From contig JAMYHX010000003.1 in NCBI GenBank assembly GCA_025529335.1, forward strand, positions 186,001-250,000: 64,000 bases of DNA, written 5' to 3'. Below are positions 12,077 through 24,233 of this stretch, piece by piece. The notes under the pieces were generated by a model that saw only the letters and a list, made by a program, of their open reading frames with translations, was not told the DNA's origin and ran no database searches. This DNA is from Rhizopus sp. PT2906. Taxonomy: Eukaryota; Mucoromycota; Mucoromycetes; Mucorales; Rhizopodaceae. Position 1 is the first letter of the stretch. Each line of letters starts with the position of its first letter. The position numbers and the translations under genes were made by a program.

Positions 12077-12843
12077 ATGAGTACTTTTGAATACCCTTCT
12101 CTCTTTGACTTTCCACCCTTTTTCACGTAGGTGTACACTGATAAACTATCAACATGTTATTTAATATCACTTCCATTAGTCGTCAAATTGTAGATTCTAC
12201 TTGGAAAAGTCAAGCATCTGATTGGGAAAAGCTTATATTGAATTATGCAAAACATAAACGGTTATTTAGACTTGAACTTCACAAAGCCACTACATCTTCA
12301 GAACATGAAATATTTGTAAATAAAAAGATAAATAGACGGTTGTCCTTTGAGACCTTGCAGGAAATTATTGAAGAAATGGTAAAAAAAGGTACGCAACATA
12401 AACTAAACAAAAAAAAAAAAAAGAGCTTGACTCATGTTTGTATGAAGGAACGGCAGAATGGGAAGGGGGACCAAAAGGACCAAGGACTGAGGCACTGATA
12501 TACTGGCATACACCTGAAGAATGGGCAAATTTGATATGGAATTGGGTAAAGAAGAAAGAAATACAAAATTAAAGAGGGACTAAATGATGCGTCAGATAAA
12601 CGAAACAGGACAAAATGATCAAATTGTAACTTATTATGAAATTGCTCATGGTGAACTAGCAGAGGGACAAGGTAATTACAAGAGCTATTAACAACAGGAC
12701 CTCGTAATGATATATAAATAGAGTTTTTTGAGATTGATAATACAGTGCTTGATAAAGCATTAAATGTATTAGTAAAAAAAGGCAACGCGCAAATCTTTAA
12801 GGGTACTGATGAAGACAGTATGGGTGTCAAATTCTTTCAATAA
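12077..12843 (+). CDS. VPS25: ESCRT-II subunit VPS25
   Basis: Five exons: 12077-12126, 12180-12388, 12448-12545, 12596-12671, 12722-12843; 184 residues, the usual size (about 175-200). It starts with the family's FDFPPFFT motif and then DWEKLILNYAKHK. It continues through two winged-helix regions with EWEGGPKGPRTEALIYW, a helix ending in WINETGQ, and the C-terminal EFFEIDNTVLDKAL. VPS25 is present in two copies in ESCRT-II, binds VPS22/VPS36 through PPxF-type N-terminal contacts and recruits ESCRT-III VPS20 at endosomes. The start at 12077 is supported by the PPFF motif directly after it. Translation through the introns meets stops, so splicing is required. The 3' end lies 10 bp from the convergent aminopeptidase P gene. 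Confidence 0.93.
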
Positions 12844-12853
12844 ACATCTCTCT

Positions 12854-14899
12854 TTACAGTGGTCGAGTCTCTTTTTTAAGCCATGCAGTTGCTACAGGAT
12901 CTGAAGTCAACAGAGGACTAAGTCGTTCGAAGCATTCTGCATGATAATCGTTGATCCATTTCTTTTCAGCTGGAGATAGCATATCCTGATCAATCAAGTT
13001 TAGTCCAATAGGCACCATAGTGACATGTTCAAACTCTAAATAGTCGGCATCAATATGGGCAGCCTTTCGAACAAGCAAGACGTTTTCAATACGGATACCA
13101 AATTGACCATCTTCATAGTAACCAGGCTCATTGGTTACTGTCATGCCAGGCTCTAAAGAAACATCAAAGGCTGTCCTCATACCAATACCATGTGGTCCTT
13201 CGTGTACGTTCAAGAATGAACCTACACCATGCCCAGTACCATGTCGGTAATCTAAGCCTAATTTCCAAAGGGGCATTCTTGCAAATGCATCTAAAAGATA
13301 ACCAGTTGTGTTTGTAGGGAATATAGCAGTATCTAGAGCAATGTGTCCTTGCAAAACGGCAGTAAAGCTGGTTTTTTCAAACGCAGTTGGCTGGCCAAAG
13401 TGATATGTTCGAGTTACATCTGTTGTTCCATCCTTATACTGAGCTCCTGAATCACATAAATAGATCTGATTAGGATCAATGACCCTACAATTATCCCGTT
13501 CAGGTTCGTAATGGATGATGGCGCCATTAGGTCCAGAGCTAGAAATGGTAGGAAAAGAGAGCCCAACGTAGTCTTGCTGAGAAGCGCGTAGTGCCTCTAG
13601 ATAATCTGCTGCTTGAACCTCATTAATTGTCGCTCCTGTTAGTAACTGCTGCTCTAACCAGGCAAAGAATTGAACAAGCGCGGCTCCATCACGAATATGA
13701 CATGATCGCATGCCTTCGAGCTCTCTCTTATTCTTGATGGCCTTCAGATCATTAATATAAGAGCGTTCTATCACAATATTGTCCTAACAAAAAGGGTTGA
13801 ACAAGATTTCTTTTTGTTGAGTCTGTTTTACTATTTACTAAACCAATAGCTGAAGCAATAGCCATACTTGTGTTTTGATCGACATACATCTTTTGATCAT
13901 CCACCAATTCCATGTTTTTTAAATCCTCAAAAATGGCATCATAGGGTCTTATCTGAACATCACACAGATGCTGTCGAACCGTTTCTGTGAGTTTTTCAGG
14001 CTGGATATAAAGCACAACCTTCGTCAGAGTGACAACGGCATAAGCGTAGAATACAGGGCTACAGTCAATATCCGAACCTCTCAAATTGAACAACCAAGCA
14101 ACCTCATCTAGTGCTGATACGATCACACCAAACTGTTTCTTTTCAAACAGATACTTGCGTACCTTATCCAATTTCTCTTTAAAATCCTGACCTGCAAACT
14201 CGAGTGGATGAACAAAGACCTTATCATGTGATCTTGATGGTCGGTTCGACCCCCAGGCAACATCCACTGGATTTGGACTGACAGGCACTAGTTCTGATTG
14301 GACTGCTTTTAACTGCTCCTTGAGTTCTTGAGCATCAGTAATGGTTATCAAGGTTGTATCTATGCCAATACGACTGCCTGGTGGAAGCTCCTACAGAGAG
14401 AGAGATTATTCGATATGTTTGTTTGTCTCTGATAAATAATGTCCATTTTACCTTTACAAGGTATTCCTGCCAAGTAGGTACACCAGGAAGACCTCGTTTC
14501 ATCAATGTCCAGTTTTCGTCAAGCTGATCTTCTGCTTGTAAAAAGTATCTACCATCAGTAAACAGAATAGCTTCTGTTAATGTGACAAGAGCAAGACCTG
14601 CGGAACCACTAAACCCTGAAATCCATTGTCTTCGTAAGTCGCATTCCGAGGTAATTTCACTCTAATGACGAGATCAGCATATAACATTTGACTTGTTCTT
14701 TCTATTTTACTTGATGAGCGTCCTCTGAAGGAATAAGACTACAAATATGTAGATATATAGATGGATATATACGTGTATAATCAATATAATGAATTATTGT
14801 TGCTTTTATTGAAGTTATTTACAAGGCATCTATATTATATCTTTCAGATTTCAATAGTTCTCGTAAAGCCGTTAGTCGTTTTCCTGTTTGAAACGTCAT
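12854..14899 (-). CDS. cytosolic-type Xaa-Pro aminopeptidase (aminopeptidase P, M24B)
   Basis: Five exons: 14823-14899, 14711-14738, 14452-14661, 13839-14390, 12854-13783; 598 residues, like XPNPEP1-type enzymes (about 620). N-terminal creatinase-like regions start with FLIPSEDAHQSEI, DLRRQWISGFSGSAG and FTDGRYF. The C-terminal pita-bread catalytic domain has all metal-ligand contexts: LCDSGAQYKDGTTDVTRT (two Asp), HGTGHGVG (His), NEPGYYEDG (Glu) and GIRIEN (Glu). Enzymes of this type use two Mn ions to remove N-terminal residues preceding proline. No signal peptide or targeting sequence is evident, so a cytosolic location is inferred. Exon 2 is only 28 nt, but it supplies the conserved IPSEDAHQ segment and is needed for frame. 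Confidence 0.93.
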
Positions 14900-14977
14900 T
14901 TAAAGAAGAAAGAAAAAGAAAAAAAAAGAACAGAAAATAAAGAATAAGTTGTTTATGTACACGTGAATATAATGTCC

Positions 14978-17900
14978 TCATGTTTCTGCTGACTCAACTT
15001 GCTTCTTCTCCAGCCAAGACTTGAAACGATTGCTTTTGATTTCTGCTTCATTACAACGCGTCATATTCTTTTTAGCAACAAGAGAATCTTCAGTTCCTAT
15101 CACATAAAATAGATGATAGGTATTTCTGCATATCTTGTATTGCATATTCGATCTCATCCTATGAGAATAGGATTGATGACGAATGTTTCTATCGAAAAAA
15201 GAAAGGTTATTTTTGTCTTTCATATGTTTTAATTTTACCTTTTCAAGTAGGAAGGATTCAATAATTTTCTATTTACATTGGGTGTGTCGTGCTCCCAGTC
15301 AATGTAGTTACTGACATATTCATTGTACCCGTCTTCATCGTGCAATTCAAATATGTCATCGTTTTTATCCAATAACTGAATAGACATGGTTCGATCCACA
15401 GTATTAAAGGACAAATTATAAACCTCATCTTCATTTCCTAGTATTTCTGTTACTTGCATTCGATAGGCTTTCGTTAATTCTGCTGTATGTTTTTCATATT
15501 CATGATGTTCTTTAAAATAAGATAATAGTGTTTGTGCTTTAGGATCTGACACAATGTGGTGAAGCTGTTAAAAGTTAAGTAAAAAAGTAAAGAGTAGCAC
15601 GCGTAACAAATTACCTGACGAACAATGGATTGCATTAATTTATCAATGCTAAAGAGGATATAAGCCCTTGTACCAAATATATATCTTGAGCATTCTTCAA
15701 ATGTTTGTTGATCTAATTCATCGTCAAAAAACTTGTCAATGAGTTTTAGTAGCGTCTTGTAATATCCTTGCTTCACATCCAAATTTACTATAAACCATGT
15801 TAGCATTTATTCTTTTTTTTTTTTTTTTTTTTCTTACAGCTCTGAAATATCTTATTGTCTGCACCTAACCCAATAGCAGCCTTGCTCAAATGCTTTGATT
15901 TGTTCAACTGGTACTCTTGATCTAATCGCTTCATCTTACCCAAGCGATCATAGGCCATTTGAAATAAGCGGAAGAAGCAATAGAAAGTAGTATTACCAAA
16001 AAATGTATATACACTATGCCTTGCAGTAGGCTCCTCTTCCTTTTCAGGAGCATTCTCTGTAACAGCATCTGAAATTGTCTGACTTATATCCATTGCACTT
16101 GGTTCAGGTGTGCTAGTTGTCTCGGGTGAATTTTCTTTATGTCTTGTATAGGGCCTTCTCATCTCATCCTCTTCGTCCTCAGTCATATCATCTTCAATAT
16201 CCTCATCCTCTATCAGCTCTTCCTTTACTTCTTCGTGTCTTTTGTCATCCTTGTCGAATGTCACATCAGGAACATCAAAGAAGACAGGCAAAAACATTTC
16301 GACAAATGCCTTCATGACTTCGCAGTCAGCAGAACCATAGATCGATTGTCTTTCAAAATAGCTAAAGAGCACTCGAGTGACGTCCTTGAAGAGTAGCTTA
16401 TCCTTAAAGTCAAATACAAACTGTGGCCTAACGCTGTACTCTTGCTCTTGATCTAAGCGGATCACTTCTATTTCAGTTACAAGTGATTTCACTGACATGG
16501 CTTTACGGTCATTTGTCTTAAAGTTGACACCCTGATAGTCTAGTGCCTTGTAATAGTTCTTGACCTCTATCTCGCGCCATACTTTATTCCACTCACGCTA
16601 AATATGACAGTGTGGCTTTAGTTACTAAATGAACACAATTTATAGACTTCATACCTGTGCCTTTCTCCACTCCTCGTCCTTTTGTTTTAGTCGTTTCAAA
16701 ACGACAGGTACTGCCTGGGCAGGATGTCTGTGAAGCATCTCAATAACCTCTGTGCCCTGTTCCTTTCCGTAAATCTTTTTGATAATACGCTGATAGATAG
16801 TCTTGGATGGTCCGCCCAAGCCAACTGGCAACTTGAAGTTATTTTTTTCTTCTTCGGGCATGGCACTGATTCGCTTTGCCAATGGTTCCAGTAAGGATAT
16901 CGTATTTAGATTTGCTTCAATATTGATATCATAATCATATCTTTATAATATTAGGATGAATGATTACCATAAATAATATAATGCTTTTACCTCTCTTCCT
17001 CTACGCGATGAAGCGCTTCTTCAAAGATATTCTTTTTCGATGCAATAAAACCCCCATCCTCACTGGCCCAAGTAGGATGAGATACGTACTGATCATTCAA
17101 TACCTCTTTACAAAGAGCATCCCTTCCTGAACAGCGTTGTTGAGCTTGCCACTGAATAAAGGTAAGTAAAGAAAAAAAGTCTATTTTTTATCTTACAGAT
17201 TCTGGCACCATACGATAACTTGGGCCACAGTCTGGAGAACTTAAGAGTTCTGGTTTATGAGATACAGCCGGTATATTTTCAATCACTTTATCTTGCCCGC
17301 AATAACCAACGAGTACCTTCAACTGATTGAAAAGCTCCTTGTTTCCTCCCAAGAAACTTTCACAACGTTCGACCAACCCATTTTGATCAAGTATTTGCTG
17401 ACAAAATAAATTGAGTACTTTCAAAAACGAGTAGTAGGTCGTCTTGTTTCCAATATGTTTTCTGACTTTTTCAAAGAACTCGGCCTCTTCAGCTGAAAGA
17501 ACTGGTTCATAATAATAAGAAGTAGTAAATCTAACATCTGATGTATGCTGGTCGCGTGAATGATGATGGCTAATCTTGCTCTTCTTTTGTTTTGGTGAGT
17601 GAGCGAGCGCTCTTCTCTTTGACTGCTTTTTTGAAGACGAACTTCCTCCTGCGGCTGCTGCTGTTGTATCAGGTAAGAATTGTTTAAATTCGTTCAGTAG
17701 ATCAGTAGCACCATTGAATAGAATCTGAACTTGGCTATAAACTTCTGTAATTGGTTTCTGCTCCTTTTGATAGGTTTGAAGGATTTCCAAGAATCGTTTG
17801 TAGACATCTGGATCGTTTGCAAACCTGTTTTTGATTTTATTGACATAGTTGATTGCATGGTTGAACTCGATAGGTGGTCTACGCGCTGCTTCATCAATTG

Positions 17901-18677
17901 TCTGCTGTTGATGAGAATAAGAATAAGTAGGTTCCCTTTGATAATAATATGGTGAATCATTGCTTGTACTGGTCGTTGTTCCAGTTGGCGTCGTCACCTT
18001 GATCACATCTCTTGCATGATCATCAACCGAGCACTCGATACGATATCCTGGAGGTAAAAATGTGTTGAATCCAGATATCAAAGTCGGGTGTCCTCGGAAT
18101 AGGGTAGATACTCGTTCGATAACACCTGGTGTATCAATACTACATTTGTTTAGTTAAATAAGTGTTGAAAAAAAGGGGGGAACTCACGCTTGGCTTTTAA
18201 ACTCCTTCATGATATCTAAGAATCGATTATAGACTTCAGGCTGATCAGAAAATCTGACCTTGACTTGATCAAGATAGCTTAGAGCATCCTTGACATTCAG
18301 TGGTCTGTAACCCTGATTACTGGCATTTTGGCGACTGCTATTATTATCAGCATTGCTATTATTATTTGTGACGTTGTTGAAGCCATTCGCGTTTGTTGTT
18401 AAGGGAGGTAATACATTAGGTGTTGGTATATGAAACGAATCAGCAGGTGTACGTGAGAAAGGAGGAAGAGAAGAAGCAATGCTGTCTTGTAATGGTGGAA
18501 TGGAAGGGTTATATGAGCTCATGTAAGGCTTGTTTGGACTACTACTATTGCTACCAGAAGTTTTGCTAGAAGAGGTTAAATGTCTATCGTCAAAAGAGAA
18601 AAAATGAATTAATATAGTTCTACATTATTTTATTTGTTGTCAATTCACCTTGATGGAGAAGGAGGTTCTGTGGACAT
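14978..18677 (-). CDS. SIN3: SIN3 transcriptional corepressor
   Basis: Nine exons: 18649-18677, 18188-18583, 17197-18139, 16991-17151, 16655-16940, 15838-16597, 15615-15787, 15239-15564, 14978-15188; 1094 residues, nearer S. pombe Pst2 than the 1500-residue yeast Sin3. Paired amphipathic helix (PAH) domains are visible: PAH1 (DALSYLDQVKVRFSDQPEVY), PAH2 (AINYVNKIKNRFANDPDVY) and PAH3 (FFEKVRKHIGNKTTYYSFLK). Next come CGPSYRMVPES and the histone-deacetylase-interaction region with REWNKVWREIE and NDRKAM. The C-terminal region has FEECSRYIFGTRAY. An acidic stretch separates the two halves. SIN3 is the scaffold of Rpd3-type deacetylase complexes; PAH domains bind repressors. The intron at 15788-15837 carries a 22-nt T-run on the plus strand. 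The start follows the first ATG, MSTEPPSPS. Confidence 0.92.
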
Positions 18678-21600
18678 GCTCAAGATTCTTTACTTGAATA
18701 GAAGAGGAAAAAAAATATGTGAAAAAAGGGCTTTCTTTGACTTGATTGTGTGTACCAAAAAACTCGGTTGATTTTTACTTTGCTGAAATTCAAACCGTTG
18801 TGGCGTCTTTTGCCAATCAGCTTGTGACTGACGCGTATTTGCACCAAAGAGAGCAATAGATGACACTTACAGCTTTTATAGCTATTTTATCGCTGGGAGA
18901 TCATCCAAAACTACCTATACTAATATATTTCACAGAGTAGCTTATTTTCTAATCGCAGGGTCCATCCTCAACGCAAGTCGTTAAAAGTTACCAGGCTACG
19001 ATCAATCCTGCATATTGATTGGAGCAGAATCAGTAAGGATATATTAAATTGGCAATCCATTAACAAACTAACGAAAAGTGGAAGAAGCACTTTTCGATGC
19101 GCTTTCAGTACTTTAAGAAACTATTCAAAGAGCTTTCATTAACGTCGCAAGTTGAAGAGATGCACCATTTTATTTGTGTGTCAAAAATGTCTTAGAAATT
19201 ATATTCGTAAAATTGACTTGCTAAAGTGTTCTAATGGCCACTTTTTAGGTTAGAAGTAATACAAAATTGCTTATTAGCATTGAAAAGCTTTTGATAAAGT
19301 TGTAGAATTTCTATATTTTCAAGAATAACTAAATAATTTCATGTGGCAGTAGCCTAATGGTAGTTGCACTCCCATATTGTTCAAGGAAAAAAGAAAGCGT
19401 TAATGACTCAATGCTAAAGCTTCTTTTTCTTTTTTTTATCGACAAGCTGTCTTTTAATACGCAGTAGTTACTCATTTACAAGCGCTTTACTTAAAGAAAT
19501 AGATACTGTGATATATTTAAGAGAATCATGTTACTTCTTGGCATTGATTATGCATACTGATGCCAATGCAGAAGAATATAGGAGTTTTTTTATCAGTGGA
19601 AAAGATGGTTGACATAGCAACAACAATTTTCTGTATTTTTCTCAATTTAAACATTCAAAAAAAAAAGCTTCAAGTATGCATGCTTTTACCGAATACTACT
19701 TATGAATTATAGTTATGCAAAGGAACCATACAACTAATTATCCACATTTTTAAATTACACAGAATAACAGCAACACTGCATCGTTTTAAGAATATTTTGT
19801 ACTCTTTATCTTTCTTTTCTCTGCTATTTTTGCATTGTTACCAACATTAAAATAAGATGCTAGTTTAACTTGAAAAAACATGTTTTATATCTCAATATAT
19901 TTCATTTGTATCCTCTTCTGTGTTGCTGAGTTTGTAATTACATCAGGAACAACTGGTTGGTGTAAAGCATAAGTTTATCTGTATCATGTGCCTTGTCTGC
20001 CATAACATAATACTTCTTATAGTAATTACACTTTGGTTTATTATCAATTTTTTCTTTATTATTTAAAAGGCAACGTTTAATGATATAAAAATGAGTTTGA
20101 TATTTTTTATAGAAAAGAAGAGACTCGCATAATGTGGTCAACATTTTATAAAGTATAAATAGTCTGATTTTGCCTTCCTTTCTTTTTTTTTTTTTCTTTT
20201 CTTCTTTGGCCCAAAATTAAGGCTTATATTCCCCGCTTGCCCTAAGGCATGTTATATTCTTTACTCTTGTTAGAAACTGATATGTAGCATTATATATCTA
20301 AAATCGAAACAAACCCAGCTTTAGCTGAGGATAGTTTGGTTCTTACTAAAATTTGATCCCGTACGCTCTTTGGTTTTTCTTTATTTTCTTCTCTTTTTCT
20401 CTTTCTTTGTCGCCTTCTCTAGGTTGGTTATCGCCAGCCCTATATAATGCACTTCGGGTAAGATACTAATAATCTCTTTCATAATTTTACTCACTTTTCT
20501 TGTCTCTTTTTTTCTCTTATAAACTCTCTCTTAATGTAAGTATTTAATATTAATGTAAGTAACCGATTTATTAATCATTTCTTTATTCATTCTTTTGCTT
20601 CTGATGGGCTCTCTTATATTCTTTGTTGTCTGAAATTATCATTTTTTTATATGTGTGCGAATAATTTGTGAATAAAGTGTACAAGTAAGCTTTCACTTCC
20701 AATAACAATTTCCTTATGCTATATTATTAATTTAATATTCAGTTGCTTTCTCCTTGCTTCAAATACAAACATTGAAACATTATAAAAATATACGATAATG
20801 TTTGAATATTTGCTTTACATGAAATTTGTAAATATTACAAGAAACCTTGCTTAACCTTTTATTTAAAATGAAAGATATATTAAATAAAGAAATGAGGCTA
20901 CACTATAGTAAAAGTGCTTAATTCCCGCAACTCTATTCCCTGGTTATTTTTTGTTCATCCTATTCCTGAGCCTACGCATCTACTTGTAAAAAAAGTGTTT
21001 ATTTAATCTTTATATTCAAATTAAACAAGGCAGATATAGTTGATAGCACACCAAAAACACATAACTAAAATATGCTGTTTAGATCTAACACGTTAAGTTC
21101 ATATACAACTCTTTCTGTTGTAGTCATAAACGTTTCATACTATGAAACATCCAGTTGCTAAAGTAAGAATCAATGCGCTCTTGTCTTTATCGTGTATTTA
21201 TATCCGCTGTGAATCTATATCAAACAATAACATCAGACGCTGTTTATTTGCTTTGGCCTTTTTTGTTTTCCAGATAGAAAAAAATGATGACTACAAAGTG
21301 TTAATACTCGAAATATATAAAAATAATACGGATGAGAAGTTCAAGTGATCTTCAGTAATAGCATCGAATCAGCATAAGGCTAGCTTTCTGACGATGACGA
21401 CTCTTCCAATGTCTTTGATGTTTGCTTTGCATCATTGATCACTTTTTTTTCACCCACTGCTTTCGACCAACATCTTACCTATAAACTTGCACAATAAAGA
21501 TTCATCTACTGCTAATAGCTATAATAGAAATGCATATGAAGACTAACATATATATATATATATATAAGAATCTTAGGCTGAACCGCAGTAACCCAAAAAA

Positions 21601-22474
21601 AGGTAGTGTTACTCAACCGCAGCAGCATTGTCTTAGAAACCCGCGGTGCATAGAATTCATTTTTTCATTATCAAAGAGGAATATCTTGTTCCTTACACGC
21701 TTTTTTTTAAAAAAAATGCATGTGTATGCTCTTAAGTCGCTCTATACTAGGCTACAAGGCATTATCTGGACAAGGCATGGCATGATTTTTAACGAGAGGG
21801 AGACTTTAGCCGCACTTTGCTTTTACATATGCGCAATTGCTGGATTAAAATTCGGTAAGCGCCGAGGATACAGGTATACATCTTTCTACAAAAACCATTT
21901 TCCGGAATGTGCTGGATTCAGGATGCTTCCAAGTGTAACAGTATCCTTTTTTGGTATTCTAAGGGCTTTAGAAAGGGAGAAAATGAACACAAAATAAAGA
22001 CAGTTATTTGGATTTCTTATGATGACATCAGATGAAGGTATATCAAGTAATGGCCCTGATCGCTCCCAAAACAAGTACTTCTAAAACACACAGACACACA
22101 CAGACATGTTTGTTACCTTCAGAAAGCAGACCTTTTTTTTCTTGGTAATACTATGAGATGTACGATTGATAAACACGCCTATAGTCCTGTGTTAAGCTAT
22201 TAAGAACCCATTCAAAGATATCCTCTGTTGGCCACCCTTTTCTGCTCTTTTCTATAGTAGTTGTAATGAACACAGTTTCCTTTCTTTGAGAAAAATCTTG
22301 ATTTTAGATACAGTTTGGTCATAAGACTCTCTGAAAGTAATTGTAAAAGAAGAGCAAATATATGAATTGTTTAGACAGGCTCATATGTTTAGATTAATTT
22401 AATATTCAATCATGTTTACGGTGTATTGGCGACATTTTTATTTATTATCAATATATGAAAAATCTACTCTTGGC
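18678..22474. other. gene-free stretch of 3.8 kb
   Basis: AT-rich DNA upstream of SIN3 and downstream of the TMEM209-like gene. It holds a tRNA-like fragment (19343-19386), a short (TA)n run near 21549-21567, and pyrimidine-rich patches around 20170-20540. The longest ORF (21530-21997) starts in the TA repeat and looks random. I see no complete tRNA, 5S rRNA or snRNA gene by eye. A structured RNA with no familiar motif would be missed. Confidence 0.5.
19343..19386 (+). repeat. 5' half of a tRNA-Gly(CCC)-like sequence (fragment)
   Basis: The stretch has a 7-nt acceptor-like start, a D-arm matching the Pol III A-box (TAGCCTAATGG) and an anticodon-loop-like CTCCCAT with CCC in the anticodon position. 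It breaks off just after the anticodon region. No T-arm, B-box or complementary 3' acceptor strand follows, so it is a truncated tRNA-derived piece rather than a working gene. Confidence 0.4.
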
Positions 22475-24125
22475 TTAGAAAACACCCCATGAAAGTCTAA
22501 AGATGTGAATTAGAAGAACAGTACGTTTTTCTTTTTAATAACACACTTACTCTGGTGTTATCTTGAAATACACCAATAAGAATTTGAAAACATCGCCTTC
22601 AAGCTATAGGATGACGTGTTAATTTCATTATGTTAATAGCATTGTTTATACTCACAGGTAACAAAGGTGGAATGATGTGTGGTTCGCGTAATTGTAAATA
22701 AGTGTGAAATATATAGAAAACAATCTTTACATATTATATGAGCCTAAATTTTACATTATTTTATATTGTCATCCATACCTCTCCATCAGAAGGCATGCCC
22801 TTCACTTTTGGTATACCACAGAAGGCAGCCATTCTCTGACTACTCGCAAGTTCCTTAATTCTTTCTAATACATACATTCTTGCTTCTACATCACTTCGGC
22901 CATTAACACTAATGAATTGATGAATTTCGTTCAAGTTGAATGAAAAATTGGGCTAAAATCAAAAGGATCAACAAGGCACATCATTAACAGTGTATATAGT
23001 CTTACATTATTGCTGAGTTCTGGTAAAATTAAGGTCAATGCAATTAATTTGGGGTCGCATGTAACGATATCTTGTCCAGAATTAGCTAATATGGTTTCAA
23101 AGTTTTTAATCGTTGTTAAGAGTGGTTTGAAGATTTTCGTCAAAAGCGCCTATTAGAAATAATGATCAACATTTGTCATGTTGGCATAAATCCAAATATA
23201 CCTCAGTCAATTTATGATAATAAACACGTGACCTTTCATCATTAAACTTGTTCCAATAGCTGTGATATCCTTCCACCTAGAAGCAAAGTCTGGTTAATGT
23301 ATGTTGGCTATATATTTTTTAGTGTCTTTACTTGTTCCATTCTGAATTCATCAACTAGTTTAGGTGTTCTGGCTAAATGCCACAATGATCGGTCTCTCTT
23401 TACAGCAGGCTGGACGGGTGGTGGTAAACAAGGGACAAACTTGAGTTTGGAAACTTCAGATGCTAGCAAACCTTTATTTTTTTCTTTTTCTTCGCGTCGT
23501 CGTTGTTCTTCTTCTTCCATCATCTGTTTGATTGTTTCAACCATATGTTCAAATGCACCCATATAATTAGTTCCTTTTGACTTGATAGGGGTAGGATCAT
23601 TTTGTTTGACTTCATACTTGGGAATGATTTCTTGAGCTATACGGAAAGCATCTACAACTTTTGTAGGTTGTTCTATCTTTGGCTGAGGTGGAGTGCTGGT
23701 AGATTTCTTTGAAGGTTTGAATAATCTATCATAGAAATCCGTAATAGTTTTTGTCACAGGACCAGGAACTAAAACTTGTTTTAATAACAGGTAATGAGAG
23801 GTTATAGCTTATGTTTACCTAACAAATAATTTTTGAAAGAAGAAGTGTATGGAGCTACGACAGGAGATGCAATATGCTTTGTACTGCGCCAAATGTTGTA
23901 ACAACATCGAATGACAATTAATGTTTCTATTATACATTGTTATTATTACCATGATTATAATAATGTTTTCTTCTTGTTACCCAGCACATGAACAATTTGG
24001 GAATGCAAAAGCTTTTTCAAAAGAAATATGTTGAAAGCTGATATAATTTGGTGAGTCGCCAAGATGCCAATGAGCACTTTAAGATTGGTCTGAAATATGT
24101 ATGAATTATATGAACTATAAGACAT
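22475..24125 (-). CDS. TMEM209-like membrane protein (cytochrome B561 N-terminal family)
   Basis: Nine exons: 23981-24125, 23819-23926, 23332-23774, 23202-23276, 23006-23149, 22779-22952, 22656-22724, 22551-22603, 22475-22496; 410 residues. The N-terminus carries two hydrophobic segments (LKVLIGILATHQIISAFNIF and TLIVIRCCYNIW), followed by SPVVAPYTSSFKNYL. After a charged linker the C-terminal part has DVEARMYVLERIKELAS and ends LSWGVF. This layout, with paired N-terminal membrane segments, an SPxxxPY-type junction and a conserved C-terminal domain, matches the TMEM209/CytB561_N family known in animals and plants. TMEM209 is reported at the nuclear envelope in animals; location here is inference. 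The first intron has a weak GTAACA donor, so the N-terminus is less certain. The ATG at 24125 is the first in frame. Confidence 0.68.
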
Positions 24126-24233
24126 TAAAAAAATTTTTTGTTGGAATGGCAAACGCAGGAAAGAAAAGAAAAAAAAAAAAAAAACAAGGACGCGTCTGGT
24201 GAATAAATAATAAAAACTCCGTTCATTGTTTAT

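Noticed and set aside
15811..15832. Long T-run near the SIN3 exon 6/7 junction as a terminator or breakpoint
   Set aside because: On the gene's strand it is an A-run just inside an intron (GTAAGA followed by A's). Exons on both sides join in frame.
21530..21997. 155-codon plus-strand ORF
   Set aside because: It begins inside a TA microsatellite and has no domain and no promoter-like context. It is unsupported in a genome where real genes show introns and family motifs.
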